From contig OY288243.1 in assembly GCA_958450325.1 (NCBI GenBank), forward strand, positions 51,611,878-51,675,877: a stretch of DNA of 64,000 nt. The letters run 5' to 3'. How positions within the stretch are numbered: the stretch's first letter is position 1; every line of letters begins with the position of its first letter. Origin of the DNA: Agrostemma githago. Its lineage: Eukaryota; Streptophyta; Magnoliopsida; Caryophyllales; Caryophyllaceae. The translations under genes were made by a program, and so were the position numbers. Below the pieces are notes generated by a model. It saw only the letters and a list, made by a program, of their open reading frames with translations. It did no database searches and was not told where the DNA came from. Shown one piece after another: positions 12,201 to 22,938 of the stretch.

Positions 12201-13003
12201 CCATGTTGGCGATGCCATTTTATTCTGGATGATCATTTCTCACTTGTAACCTCACCTACACCATGACATCTCTCCTATGTTGACTTACTAGATCTTATTT
12301 ACTTGCACGTGAAACATGAATAAAATTTCGTTTTAACTTGGTACATACATTTTTGTTATTGCAGTTTTGTAGAGAGGCCACTACTTTACATAATAAAGAA
12401 TACATGGGTTGAAGCTTCACTTTGGTGGCTGAAGATGTAACTTTTTTAGGTTGTGAAAAGATCGTTTGGTCTTATTTTTTTAATTTAGTTTAGTTGATGT
12501 TGAATACATATAATTTTTGGGATTTTAAGAGTAATATAAAAGTTACATGTTTTTTATCACTTGTTCGAGATCTCTTTTTTTATATTCGTACCTTATTTGA
12601 GAGAGACCGATTATCTTTCGTATCGAATAAAATCAATACCAAATTTATTGTATGGTTGCAATTGGTAATATATATAGTGTCGAATGCAATTGTTATAATT
12701 GTCACTAAATGACATTTTATTGAACTTATCGTGTCGAATACAATCGCTACAATTCTTATTAGTGGGAAAATCAAATTATTTACCGCATCAATAATAATCG
12801 ACACTAAAATGGCCACTAAACCTCCTCTTCTATCGCGTCGATTTTAAGAAGCTAACCCAGCGAATAGATTATTCGCCATGAAAGGCTACGACAACGCCGC
12901 ATACCTCAACGAATACACAATCGATGGGGAAACCTTTCACGTCGAACAGAATCGCCACGAAATGCGAAAATAATCGTCGCAAAAAGGTGATTTTGTTGTA
13001 GTG
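9253..13003. mobile_element. CACTA-1: non-autonomous CACTA (En/Spm) transposon, 3-bp TSD AGG
   Basis: A 3,751-bp insertion flanked by AGG (9,250-9,252 and 13,004-13,006). Removing it with one AGG restores the RT reading frame from GVQQGDP into LGPLLF. The right end reads ...GATTTTGTTGTAGTG, whose reverse complement is CACTACAACAAAATC, a standard CACTA terminus. The left end reads CACAACAAAAT, the same terminus missing TAC. The subterminal regions share ATTATTTC and GGCGATT, and the right end carries repeats around GTGTCGAATACAATCG (12,600-12,760). The interior is AT-rich with no frame over 80 codons and no transposase, so it needed enzymes from another element. Confidence 0.92.
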
Positions 13004-13006
13004 AGG

Positions 13007-14565
13007 GTCTCCCTGTTGGACCCCCAGACAAGACCACATGTTGTGCTCACCATAATATAACCGAACAGGACTAGAATAACAAAATTCCACCCACCGGGAA
13101 AGAACAGGGCAGTGATTACGAACCTCTTGTAACATGATCTCCCGATCCACCATGTTAAAAGCATTCTGAAAGTCCACCAAAAGCATGGAAAGACCCACCT
13201 CATCACCCTGATCCTCAATAAGCCGGTTCAAGGCATGGAAGATAGCCTCACCCCCACCAGATACCCCAACCCAAAACTGGAGGCCAGAGAAATAGCCACA
13301 CAGGGACGGACCAATCAGAAAAGCACCAACCTTAGAGACAAGCCGTCTCCAAATCGTACCAACAGCAATAGGACGAATACCACCGCCTGGTTTAACAAGC
13401 GGGGTGAGCGAGGCACTAGCAATGTACTCCCCGAGAACCTGCGGGCAGCTGCCCCCGAGAAAGAGATTTACCACTCGAGTGACAGATGTAACCAGATAAT
13501 CCGAGACAGCAACTGCGGCACCACTCAAACAATCCAAAAGGTGTTGGGCACGAAAACCGTCCCTCCCACAGGAAGTGCCACGCGGAAAACCTCTAATCAT
13601 ATCCAGAACCACAGATGCAGAAGTGGTGAGGGAATGGTGATTACCAGGCAAAGGAGGCAAAGCGGGGGAAGGGACGACGGGGTGCTTATCCTTCAAAGCC
13701 ACAAGAGTATCACCCGCGTAAGGAGCAATGCCAGAAGAAGAAAGGACACGGACAGCAGCAGTGTAATGTCCATCACAAATCTTCCTCCGACACTGCCTAA
13801 TGTTGAGGTCACTCAAGTCAAGATCCTCATCCACACTAAAAGAAGGAGCAACCTCAGCCAAAGTATCCTACAGAAGAAGCAAACGGCCACCCGGCTCACC
13901 CCAACAACGAATGGCACAAGAAATACTCTCCTCCTGGCGCTGTCGCCGAATAACAGATCGGCACTCAAGGTTACTCCTAGGGGAGAAAGTCTTAAGTATG
14001 CAAAGAGGCAACGCAAGCAAGGTGACCCAACAAGAGAGATCATGAGGAGAGGCAGCCACCTCATCAAGGGCCCCCCTAAGAACCCGAGAAAACCCCAAAT
14101 GACACTTAGGAGGGATGGATTTAACCGTACGTAACCCCTTACCCAATAAGCGATCCAGAGAAGCCACGTTAAACCCAATAGCCGGAGGACCAACAACGAC
14201 ACTAGACGACAAAATAGTAGGGGCAAATGGTCGGGGAAAGCCATATAGAACAAAGCGAATAACCCCGTCCCCACATTAGGAGCCGCAATAACCTCCCCAC
14301 CATGCTTACACCCTATGCTATGAGTATGAGTGCGAAAGCAAACTCCACACAACCAAATACCCATCCGACGAAAAGTAGTCTCAGCAGCCAAAAAAACGGA
14401 TAAAAAAGCAAGAGATTGACGCGTATTTTCCCGCCGGGCATCCCCTTTACAGTGATGATCACGGAGATGGATGAGCAACGAACTTTTAACAAGATCCTTA
14501 CCCCAACCATCCCTACACCTATCGAGGCCCGCAAAAGGACAATGGAACCGCACAAGTTCGGGCAT
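13007..14565 (-). pseudogene. R2-like element ORF, N-terminal half (zinc fingers, RT fingers/palm)
   Basis: The first half of the same ORF. I choose the ATG at 14,565-14,563 (MPELVRFHCPF), just before the first Cys/His cluster. That cluster (CPFAGLDRC followed by HLRDHHC) fits a C2H2-like nucleic-acid-binding finger; a second, CGVCFRTHTHSIGCKH, follows. A frameshift near 14,215-14,240 moves into the frame with LRTVKSIPPKC and SNLECRSVIRRQRQEES. An in-frame TAG at 13,868-13,870 precedes the RT fingers and palm (LTPLVKPGGGIRPIAVG, LLVDFQNAFNMVDR with the first catalytic Asp). Motif B, GVQQGDP, is cut by CACTA-1 right after GDP. It is a pseudogene even apart from the insertion. Confidence 0.78.
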
Positions 14566-15310
14566 GACAGGACGAAGGCAGAAACAACACACCAAAGCAG
14601 ACCGAAAAAGCAAAAATCACGAAGAAAAATAAATGTAGCAAAAGCAAACCCAAAAAGAGAAATCCGAAAAGCAATAACACGTAGAAGAGCAAATCGAAAT
14701 CGAAAAAGGGACAAAATGAACCTAACCAACACACGAAGAGAAACCGTTGCAGCCGAGTAGCACCGTAAACCAGCACTGACCTAAACCACCCACACCAAAC
14801 CTAAACCATGCGTCAACACGGCATGCCGGAGAACAGCAACCCACGGACACACGGCAGCAACCCAGGCAGCCCGGCGTGGTCAGGAATCTCGGCGTGGTCA
14901 GAACCGGCGCAAAAACCGACGGCAACGCAGTAGCAACAGTAACCCACGCGCACAAACTCCTCTCGAAACGAAAACCGGCCACCGGCAAAGGAAGGTTGCC
15001 GTCACGCGGTGGGTGGGTGGCGTGAGGCCTGAGACGGCGTGAGGCCAGAAGGCGGCAGCGGAGTCGACGTGAAGGTGGCGTTAGACGACGCCCTAATCAC
15101 AAACCGAAATCGAAACCGCCCTCCCCGAACTGGTCCCCTCTCCCTCGAACTGGCCCCCTCTCTCTCACTAGCGACAAGCAGGGCAGAGCGCCGACCAGCA
15201 GGGCGTGACGCTGGCAGACAGCGGTCGCCGGCAGCCCTTCGTGCCCTAGTTGGCCCTAATCGCACGTTCGCCCTAATCACACGTTCCCTCTCTTCACAAA
15301 CCCTAAACCC

Positions 15311-15322
15311 TATTATTATTAT
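15311..15322. repeat. (TTA)n junction between the R2-like element and LINE 5
   Basis: A short TATTATTATTAT tract lies between the 5' end of the R2-like element and the T-rich (poly-A) tail of LINE 5 at 15,322-15,328. Confidence 0.85.
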
Positions 15323-16349
15323 TTTTTTATGTGAATGTAAGTGTTATATTAATAAAAGGCAATCGCCAAGTATACAGCATATTCTAGATATCGGGACATT
15401 ACAATTTCAGACACATAACATCATAATTATAAATAAGTTTAGTTTTCCAACAAGAACTGCAACGCATGGCTCTCCTCCAATTTGATGTGTGGTCTTTGCA
15501 GTATGCTTTTAATTCTACTTCGGATTTCCTCCTTTATTCTTTTTGTCACTCGGGTTGGGTTCTGTATATGCCCCTCCAACCGTGCAATATTCCTCGTCAT
15601 CCAAATCGTGTGGTGATATGCATTCATTACCATCGCTTGGATCCTTCCTTTGGAACCCGGTTCAAGATGCATCTCCGGGTGATCAGGTAAACTGGTTCCG
15701 ATCCATTTTTCCAATTCTTGTCAAACCAGCCTGCTGTAATGACAGTCCTTCGCCAGGTGTGTGGTGGTCTCCTCCTCTGTTTCGCACAAGCAGCAATTTG
15801 TATCACTGCAGCACCCTATTTTCCCAAGTTTGGATCTTGTATTCAGGCCATTGTTTAAACAAATCCACGATAACATCGCATGCTTCGGTATACTCCAGTC
15901 ATCCCATACAAGCTGAAACCATGGAACACGAGGGCTGGTTCCACGGAGCCATTTGTATCCTTCAGATATTGAGTTGCTCTTCGGCGTATGATTCCAAACA
16001 TTATCAGTATATTCATCCTTCATTCTTTCTTTGGTTTTACAAATCATTCTCCACGTCCAGGTGGTATCAGTAGGGGGAGTATAATCATTCCAGTCTTTCC
16101 CTTTCAGGAAATTCATATTAACTCATTTGATCCACAGCTTATCGCTTTTCTCGTATATCCAATTAACGAGCTTTCCAACAGCTGCTATATTCCACAAATT
16201 AGCTTTTTTTTATCCCTAAGCCACCTTCAGTCTTATTCATTGTTACCTTCTCCCAAGCAACCAAAGGAACCCGGCTGTATTCAGACTGCCCTTCCCATAA
16301 GTAATTCCTGGATATAGCTTCTACCCTCTTCACAATCCCTTTTGGTAAA

Positions 16350-16350
<1 letters not shown>
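15323..16350 (-). mobile_element. LINE 5: 5'-truncated L1-type LINE
   Basis: About 1 kb of the 3' end of an L1-type LINE on the minus strand: the end of RT, the zf-RVT domain, a 3' UTR and a short poly-A at 15,322-15,328. 5' truncation is usual for LINE copies. Both ends touch TTA tracts (15,311-15,322 and 16,351-16,423). Confidence 0.88.
15439..16345 (-). pseudogene. LINE 5 ORF2, C-terminal remnant (zf-RVT)
   Basis: On the minus strand the upstream part reads WEGQSEYSRVPLVAWEKV and GGLGIK. It then shifts frame in an A-rich run near 16,205-16,215 and continues with WIYEKSDKLWIKW. The next frame (16,116-15,721) carries the zf-RVT core: WDDWSIPKHAMLSWICLNN, then the Cys/His cluster CCLCETEEETTTHLAKDC. 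An in-frame stop at 15,721 precedes the C-terminal segment (EKWIGTSLP and HHTIWMTRNIARLEGH), which ends at 15,439. The tail is closest in kind to LINE 4 but not identical. Confidence 0.85.

Positions 16351-16423
<73 letters not shown>
16351..16423. repeat. (TTA)n tract between LINE 5 and LINE 3
   Basis: A near-perfect 73-bp TTA array (about 24 units) between the truncated 5' end of LINE 5 and the poly-A end of LINE 3 (plus-strand TTTTTGCAAG at about 16,424). Confidence 0.97.
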
Positions 16424-16424
<1 letters not shown>

Positions 16425-16526
16425 TTTGCAAGAAGGTTATGACTCCTTTATTCCTCCATTTTTGGGTAAATAAAAGAGACTCGATCTTACAAAACACTAC
16501 CCTCTAGTATGTGAGAATACATACAA

Positions 16527-19500
16527 TTATGCCAATAAACTCCTATTTATATCTATATTTACGTATCGTAATCTCGTAATCACTTCAAAGCGTATAAGCT
16601 TAATCAAAACTGTATATGGACACTCAACCCCATCAAAAATCCGCCTATTCCTCTCCAACCAGATATGGTGAACTGCAGCAGCAATGCTCGATCTAAACTA
16701 AACCTGTTTCCAATGTCTCTTATTCTTCCTAAGAAAACACCAACGCAGCTCCATTAGTAGATCAGTGCTCCTCCCAGTGATCAGCATCCAATTCATCAGA
16801 CTCTCCCATATTGCCTTCGAATACTCACAATTGAAGAAAAGATGAAGATGCGTTTCCGCAGTAGAAGTACACAGAATACATCTATTAGCCAAGACAAACC
16901 CTCTTCTTTGCATAACATCCTGAGTGGCCAATTGCCTTTGACCTGCTAGAGATGCTGTAATTCAATGTTTAGGAACGATACCTTTCCCTCTCAAAACCTT
17001 AAGCCACCTCTTACTACTGTTCTTACTCCTAAACCAGTCATAGGCTTTACTGGCTTGGAATTTATCATGAGAAACCCAGCTGCTTATAAGCTATTCCACA
17101 GCCCCGATATCTCCTTCAGAAGCAATTAGTTCGTTCCTGATATCCAAAATACTATTGATTGTGGACGTGAACCTTTCCTGCTTATGTATTTCCCATATAG
17201 TTCTAGGACCAAGAACATAAGCCCTGAACCAGTAATGCCAAATACCATTCCCCCCTCTGAGTATGTTGTAGAACCTAGAACAAATTAACGCCTTATTCCA
17301 GGCCTTGATATCCTTCACATTAAAACCCCCTTCCTCCCATGGAGTACAAATAATTTCCCAACTTTTAAGCACAAAATTCCTTCTCTGAGTTGTCCCAGTC
17401 TAGAAATAGTTTCTACAAAGCTGTGTTAATCTTTGGATAACATTTCTGGGCAGCAACGCATTAGCTGACCAAAAATTCGTGATACCAAACACTACGGAGT
17501 TAATAAGCTGCACCCTTCCTACAAAACTGAGTACATTAGAAGACCAGTTGCAAATCAACTCCTGAATTTTTTGTAGCATTCCTGAGTAGTGAATCATCCT
17601 ATTTGATACATCATTAAGAGGCAACCCCAAGTACCTGCACGGGAACCCCCCCTCCTAAACCCCGTGAGCAGAAGAATTTGCTTTTTAACATGTTGAGAGA
17701 CCCCACCAAAATATATTTCAGTCTTGTCCCTGTTTGCTTGTAACCCGGCCTCCCCTGCAAACCTGTCCAAAGCCCTAAGAGCAGCCTGTACAGATGGGAC
17801 ATCTCCTCTAACAAAGATCATTAAGTCATCTGCGAAAATTAAATGATTAAGCCTCAGTTGTCGACATTTAGGGTGATAGGAGACTTGACTCTCATACCCA
17901 ATCAACCTCAGCCTTCTTGAAAGCATTTCCATACTTAGGACAAAAAGATAAGGCGACAGAGGATCTCCTTGCCTAACCCCACTCCGACCTTTGAAAAACC
18001 CGTGAACCGATCCATTAATTTTAACAGAAAACCAAGTCCCTTGAATACATTCCATAATCCAACCGATAAATTGTGGAGGAAAAAGTAACCCTTCCAGCAT
18101 ATCTCTTACAAAAGACCACTGGATCGAATCGAATGCCTTCCGCAAATTAACCTTCATGAGACATCTGGGTGAAAGGAATTTCCTACCATATCCTTTAATC
18201 AGAGCTTGAGAAAGTGATATATTATCCTGCATACTCCTATCATCAATGAAAGCTCCCTGTTCCAACCCAATCAGTTTACCTATTACTGTTTTCAACCTGT
18301 TAGTAAGCAACTTACTGATTGTTTTGTAAAGAATAGAGCAACAAGAGATCGGCCTGAAATCTAACACAGATTGACAAGTTTTCTTCTTTGGAATCAAAGA
18401 GATAATAGTCGTGTTTGCTTGCTTCACCATCTTACCTTTGGTAAAAAAACTCCCATACTGCCTTATTGAAATCCAACTTAACAATATTCCACGATGCCTG
18501 AAGGAACCCTGCAAAAAAGCCGTCAGGACCGGGACTTCTATTAGCCCCTATAGAAAAAAGAGCTTTCTTAATTTCATCCTCAGAGGGGAACCGTAGAAGA
18601 GCATCCCAATCACTCATTTGAACTGTCTCATCTTTACTCAGAATCTCCCTGTCCAGAGGCTGAACCTTCACTGCTTTACCCAGAAGAAACTCATAATAGT
18701 GAACAAAACCCTGAGCCACATCAGTAACCCCAACCCTAGGTCTCCCCTCGTGATCAGAAATTGCACCCACTACTTGTTGCATTCTCCTTTCCTTCACCCT
18801 AGCATGAAAATATGAAGTAGCAGCATCATCTAAAATAATGTTCTCCATTTTAGCCCTTTGCTGCAGAATACTAATTTCAGCTCGTTTCAACTGCATAATA
18901 TTATCCTTAATCTGGTGCTCTTTGACCCTTAATTCCATAGAAAAAGGAGCAACCTGAAGTCTAGCCTAACATTCTTCTAATTCATCCTCCAAGTTTTTGA
19001 TTCTCGAGGAAATGCTAGAATAATTATTCCTATGCAACTCTTTCAAAGCAAACTTCACATTTTTTAATTTCTGAAAAAACTTGTATCCTTCTGTACCAAA
19101 AACCCTCTTATCCCAAGCTTGTTTCACAACATCTTTATAAGATGAATGCTGAGTCCAGCAATTGAGAAAACTAAAACGCTTCCTAATTTGTATACCTTTA
19201 ATCAGAGTAACTATAATAGGAGAATGGTCCGATATTCCTGGATGCAAAAAATGAACTGTTGGATCAGGAAAATGAGAGACCCAATGAACATTTACTAAGA
19301 CTCTATCCAGCTTAGTCCAAACTCTAGACGAAGGATTTTGCTTATTAGACCAAGTGAACTTACAGCCTTGGCCAGGTAGCTCTTGCAACCCACTATTAGT
19401 TATACAATAATTAAAAGCATCCATATCCTCTTCCACAGGTTCAGCACCCCCAATTTTTTCCTCCCTATGACGGATAATGTTAAAGTCTCCTAATACAAGC

Positions 19501-19900
19501 CAACTATACGAAGGAGTAGCTAGCCTCAACAACTCTGCCCAAAGACTCTCGCTACCTTGTGCATCATTTCTCCCATAAACCATAGTCACCAAACAAGTAG
19601 AATTCGACCCAAAATGAAGAACCTCACAATGAATAAACTGATCCCCTCTAGCAAGGACAGTGACTCTAACAGTAGTTGGATTCCAAATTACCTAAATTCT
19701 CCTATTAGAGTGGGAGCAATAGTTAGTAACAACATCATACGCCCTGAATTTAGAAATAATGATTTTATTAGCTTTAGGCTGCTTAACTCTAGTTTCTAAA
19801 AGTCCTAAAACATCAATCCCCTTGCCCTTAATAAGATTAAGTACCTCATTTTGCTTCAAGGGCTCATTCCCTCCCTAATATTCCAGGAGGAGATGATCAT
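16527..19900 (-). pseudogene. LINE 3 ORF2: endonuclease-reverse transcriptase, heavily broken
   Basis: The remains of a complete ORF2. The ATG overlaps ORF1; soon after SSWNIR a base loss shifts the frame, and a TAG lies near 19,692-19,694. The endonuclease follows in 18,966-19,592 (VYGRNDA, GDFNIIRH, HPGISDHSP), then a linker (18,432-18,938). RT is in 17,594-18,514 (VNLRKAFDS, GVRQGDPLSPYLF, LIFADDLMIF with FADD). Later fragments are at 17,400-17,630, 17,091-17,372 and zf-RVT at 16,698-16,931 (CILCTSTAETHLHLFFNC). The original end appears to be the TAA at 16,527-16,529. Motifs remain readable despite at least five breaks. Confidence 0.85.
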
Positions 19901-21407
19901 GTAGATTTATCAGGAGGGACATCCTCCACTAATGGAGCAGGCTCCATGTCAGTTCCTTCATGCTGCAAGATGCTGTACCTGTTAGAGATTACAGTTCCCT
20001 GATGCTCATTTACTTCATCTTCATAGCAATTCGTTCCTTTCGCTTTCAGACCTAACCCAGAACTACCAGACCGCCTGGTAACAGGAGTAAACCCCTGGTC
20101 CTTGGCCCCATGGTCTTCCCCAAGAGCATTCCGATCACTGATCAGCGGGTCTCCCTGGACTTGAGAACCTGAACCAGTATTCAGGTCACCAACAGGCTCC
20201 TTTTCAGAGGCAACTTTCTTAGGAGTAGAACGTTGTATAACAACTTTTTCACTTGCCCCCGGAGCTTTTTTCTTCTCCCTTTTACAGTATTGCTTAGTAT
20301 GCCCAAGTTTACCACACCCCTCACAGTGGTATGGCACCCATTCATACTCAATACGCTGCACTAGCTGCCACAACATAGGTATGTTTATCACTATTGAATC
20401 TGGCAGAATTTTCGATACATCCACCTCTATCAACACCCTTGCAAAGGATAACCTCTCTTTATACATGGTTGTTCTATCAGCAAACAATGGGTTACCCACC
20501 TTACTCGCCATCTTACTTAACACTACATCGGTCCAAAGAAATGGGTCTAAATCAGGGAAAAGAACCCACACCGGAACCACAGACACCCTATCCATCTCTT
20601 GGGAGAACAAAGGACTCCACTGCTTTAGGATTAAGGTGTTATTACCCATCAGCCACGGACCTCCCCTTAAAACCAATTCCATATCCTGCTTGCTGCTAAA
20701 TCGGAAAGCAAACCATCCTTTTTTGTAGTACTGAACTAACGGACCTCTGCTCTGATTCCAATTTTTCGAGACATAATCCGTCATCTGCTTGATCGTAGGC
20801 TTAGCTCCTATAACATTCCCCATTAGCGTGTTTGCCCAATAACCCAACTCCGTTTCAAAATCAGGAATGACAATGTCCACCTCAGTAGAGTTTGCCGACT
20901 GCTCATCAAGAACAAGCCCATCCCTAATTTATTCTCCTTAGACTTACTGCTCCAAGACCCGATAGCCGGCTGTTCTGTTGCTATCGGACCCGAAATAGTG
21001 GCCGGTTGTTCCGTCGCCACCTTATCAAGTATTATAGTAGCCGGCTGTTCCGTAGCTACCTTGTTCACAATACCAGTGGCCGGCTGTTCCGTAGCTACTG
21101 GATCCAAAATTACAGTACCTCCACCAGTACTATTCTTCACAGTTTCTGTTTCCTTGAATTGAACCTTCCTACCACCCGATGAACTGCCCCCTCGGAAATT
21201 CCGGAATGATTGCATCGCCTGATCAATCAGGTCATTCACAATCGGAGTACCCTGTTTCCTCGCTTGGTTCTGAGATTGCAGATCATCCTCATCACCATTA
21301 TGTGCCAAAACAGTACCATTAACTTCACCAATATTGAGTGAATCCGAATCCCTATTCTTTCTCGGCCTCCCTCGACCCCTTCCCGTGCCTGCCGTCGATT
21401 TCTGCAT
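19897..21407 (-). pseudogene. LINE 3 ORF1 (AT-hook, DUF4283, zinc knuckle), one frameshift
   Basis: ORF1 of an L1-type LINE. The ATG at 21,407-21,405 gives MQKSTAGTGRGRGRPRKN, a canonical AT-hook-like GRGRGRPRK. A Thr/Ala-rich region follows, with four near-identical ATEQPAT-type repeats. A one-base deletion near 20,912 shifts the frame before the DUF4283 region, which is otherwise complete (GWFAFRF, GGPWLMG, LKQWSPLF, PVWVLFPDLDPF). The zinc knuckle CEGCGKLGHTKQYC is intact. The stop TGA at 19,899-19,897 overlaps the ORF2 ATG at 19,900-19,898. Confidence 0.87.
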
Positions 21408-21469
21408 CAGTCAGTGAAGTCGCTTGGAGAGAAAGCTTCCTCTAGAGAGAGAGTAGAGAGAGGTCAACC

Positions 21470-21484
21470 TATTATTATTATTAT
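21470..21484. repeat. (TTA)n at the 5' end of LINE 3
   Basis: Five ATT units (TATTATTATTATTAT) directly upstream of the LINE 3 leader on the minus strand. They mark the right-hand end of the LINE cluster. Confidence 0.85.
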
Positions 21485-21595
21485 AAGGTTAATGTATTAA
21501 AATAAATAATTAATAATTAAATTTTTCGAAAATGAAAATAATATATATATATATATATATACACATATATACATACATATATACATACATATATA

Positions 21596-21626
<31 letters not shown>

Positions 21627-22828
21627 GGAATATATTAATATCATTGATTAGTATATTAATATATTGTATATTATTGTAAAATAGGATTAATATGATCCCC
21701 TTAATTTAGATTAGTTAATACGGAGTATGAGCTAACTTAGGAAATCATGTAACTATATAATAAGTACATTATATCATTGCTAATCAAGGGAATATACTAC
21801 TTTCATAAAGAGATAAATATATAAAAAGTTAACTAATTAAAGTAATTGCAATGTGAAAACATAAAAAATATTTTGAATTATTATTTTTTCATTCCATTGT
21901 ATATTTCTTCTAAATATTTTCGTATAATCTTTTACAATGTGAACATATATTTATAATTAATATTTTTCTATATATTTGTAAAAAAAAAACGTGACTATAT
22001 TAAAAAACATTAATTAAATTTTCGAAAATTTTAAATTAATTCATGGTATTTACGTAATTTTAAAGTAATTATTCAACAAATAAAAAGATTTGTAAAATAA
22101 AAGAATTAAACATTATTTTTCAAATTAAAAACATTTTAAAAGGCAGTTAAATATTTCCATAATTATAACCTCAATCTAAGATACTATTGGATTACAAAAT
22201 GAATATAGTAATTTTGAAAATATTCAGATTTTTTTTTTGTTATTTTTGAAAATCAGTAAGACCTAAAAAAAGAACCTATCTGAAATTTTAACAAACACCA
22301 TTGTTGACTAATAAAAAAGCTTGAAAAAAATAGTGAATACTTTTGATTTTGATATTAATAAGGATTGGGAAGACAAATTTGATCTTAGTATATTTAGTAA
22401 TATATTATTTACCTTTTCAAAAATTTTAATATATTTTCATTTTCGAAAATTTTAATATGTTTAGTAATAGTGGTAGTGGTAGTATTGGTAGTAGTGGTAG
22501 TGGTATTAATAATAATAATAACAATAACAATAATAATAGATTAAGATTTTAAAAAGGCAAAAAAATGTAATAGTATTGAATAATTGTACATTTTAAATTA
22601 ATCAAAAATATATTAACAATGTAAATATTTCAAGAAAATGAAAAATGCAAAATAAAAACAAAAATAAAAAAGTTTCTAAAATTAAGTTAACTAGACAATG
22701 ATTAACTATTAACTAACGATGCAAAATTACTAACTTAACCCTAGACTAATCATCTCAAGTTTGACACGTGGCACGATATGGTTCGCTGGGTATGAACATT
22801 TCATACACCGCGTGTAAGTGTAGCATTT
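21485..22828. other. AT-rich spacer without a recognisable gene
   Basis: Strongly AT-rich DNA with no credible reading frame. It contains an (AT)n/(ACATAT)n run at about 21,540-21,600, a (TTA)n run at about 21,597-21,626, and a GGTAGT/AATAAT stretch at about 22,465-22,545. TACGGAGTA occurs at about 21,719. I cannot assign it to an element. Confidence 0.6.
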
Positions 22829-22938
22829 TTGGTTTAATTTCTCAAATTGCGTATATGTTTTATTTATAGCAAAATATAGACGCAGAATTCAATTCAGTTA
22901 TCAATTCAGTTAACCACCTACACACATTTTGCAAAAAA

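Larger units (their letters stand above)
7627..15310 (-). mobile_element. R2-like (RLE-type) non-LTR retrotransposon, split by CACTA-1
   Basis: A single-ORF non-LTR element on the minus strand, distinct from the L1-type LINEs around it. It has N-terminal Cys/His clusters, then a reverse transcriptase with YLDDG instead of FADD. C-terminal are a CCHC cluster and a P-A-D...D motif like the restriction-like endonuclease of R2/R4-type elements. I see no APE-type endonuclease. CACTA-1 (9,253-13,003) interrupts the RT domain. The 3' end meets a TAA/TAG-type microsatellite (plus strand 7,600-7,626). The 5' end meets (TTA)n at 15,311-15,322, next to two AAACCCT units. A GC-rich probable 5' UTR covers about 14,566-15,310. 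The approximate boundaries come from these tracts. Confidence 0.75.
16424..21469 (-). mobile_element. LINE 3: full-length but decayed L1-type LINE
   Basis: About 5.05 kb on the minus strand, with the same architecture and length as LINE 2. It has a GAGAGA/CTCTC leader (21,408-21,469), ORF1 with an AT-hook-like start, ORF2 overlapping by ATGA, and a short A tail running into (TAA)n. Both ends lie on TTA tracts (16,351-16,423 and 21,470-21,484). Many frameshifts and stops in ORF2 show that it is older than LINE 2. Confidence 0.92.

Noticed and set aside
13235..14134. A 299-codon plus-strand frame
   Set aside because: It lies opposite the RT/zinc-finger region of the R2-like element and has an Arg/Asn/Thr-biased composition typical of a reverse-complement shadow.
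14999..15310. Frames of 90-150 codons in the GC-rich stretch, and CCCTAAA units as telomere repeat
   Set aside because: The frames have no recognisable domain and lie in the probable 5' UTR. Only two AAACCCT units are present, which is a common promoter-type motif, not a telomere array.
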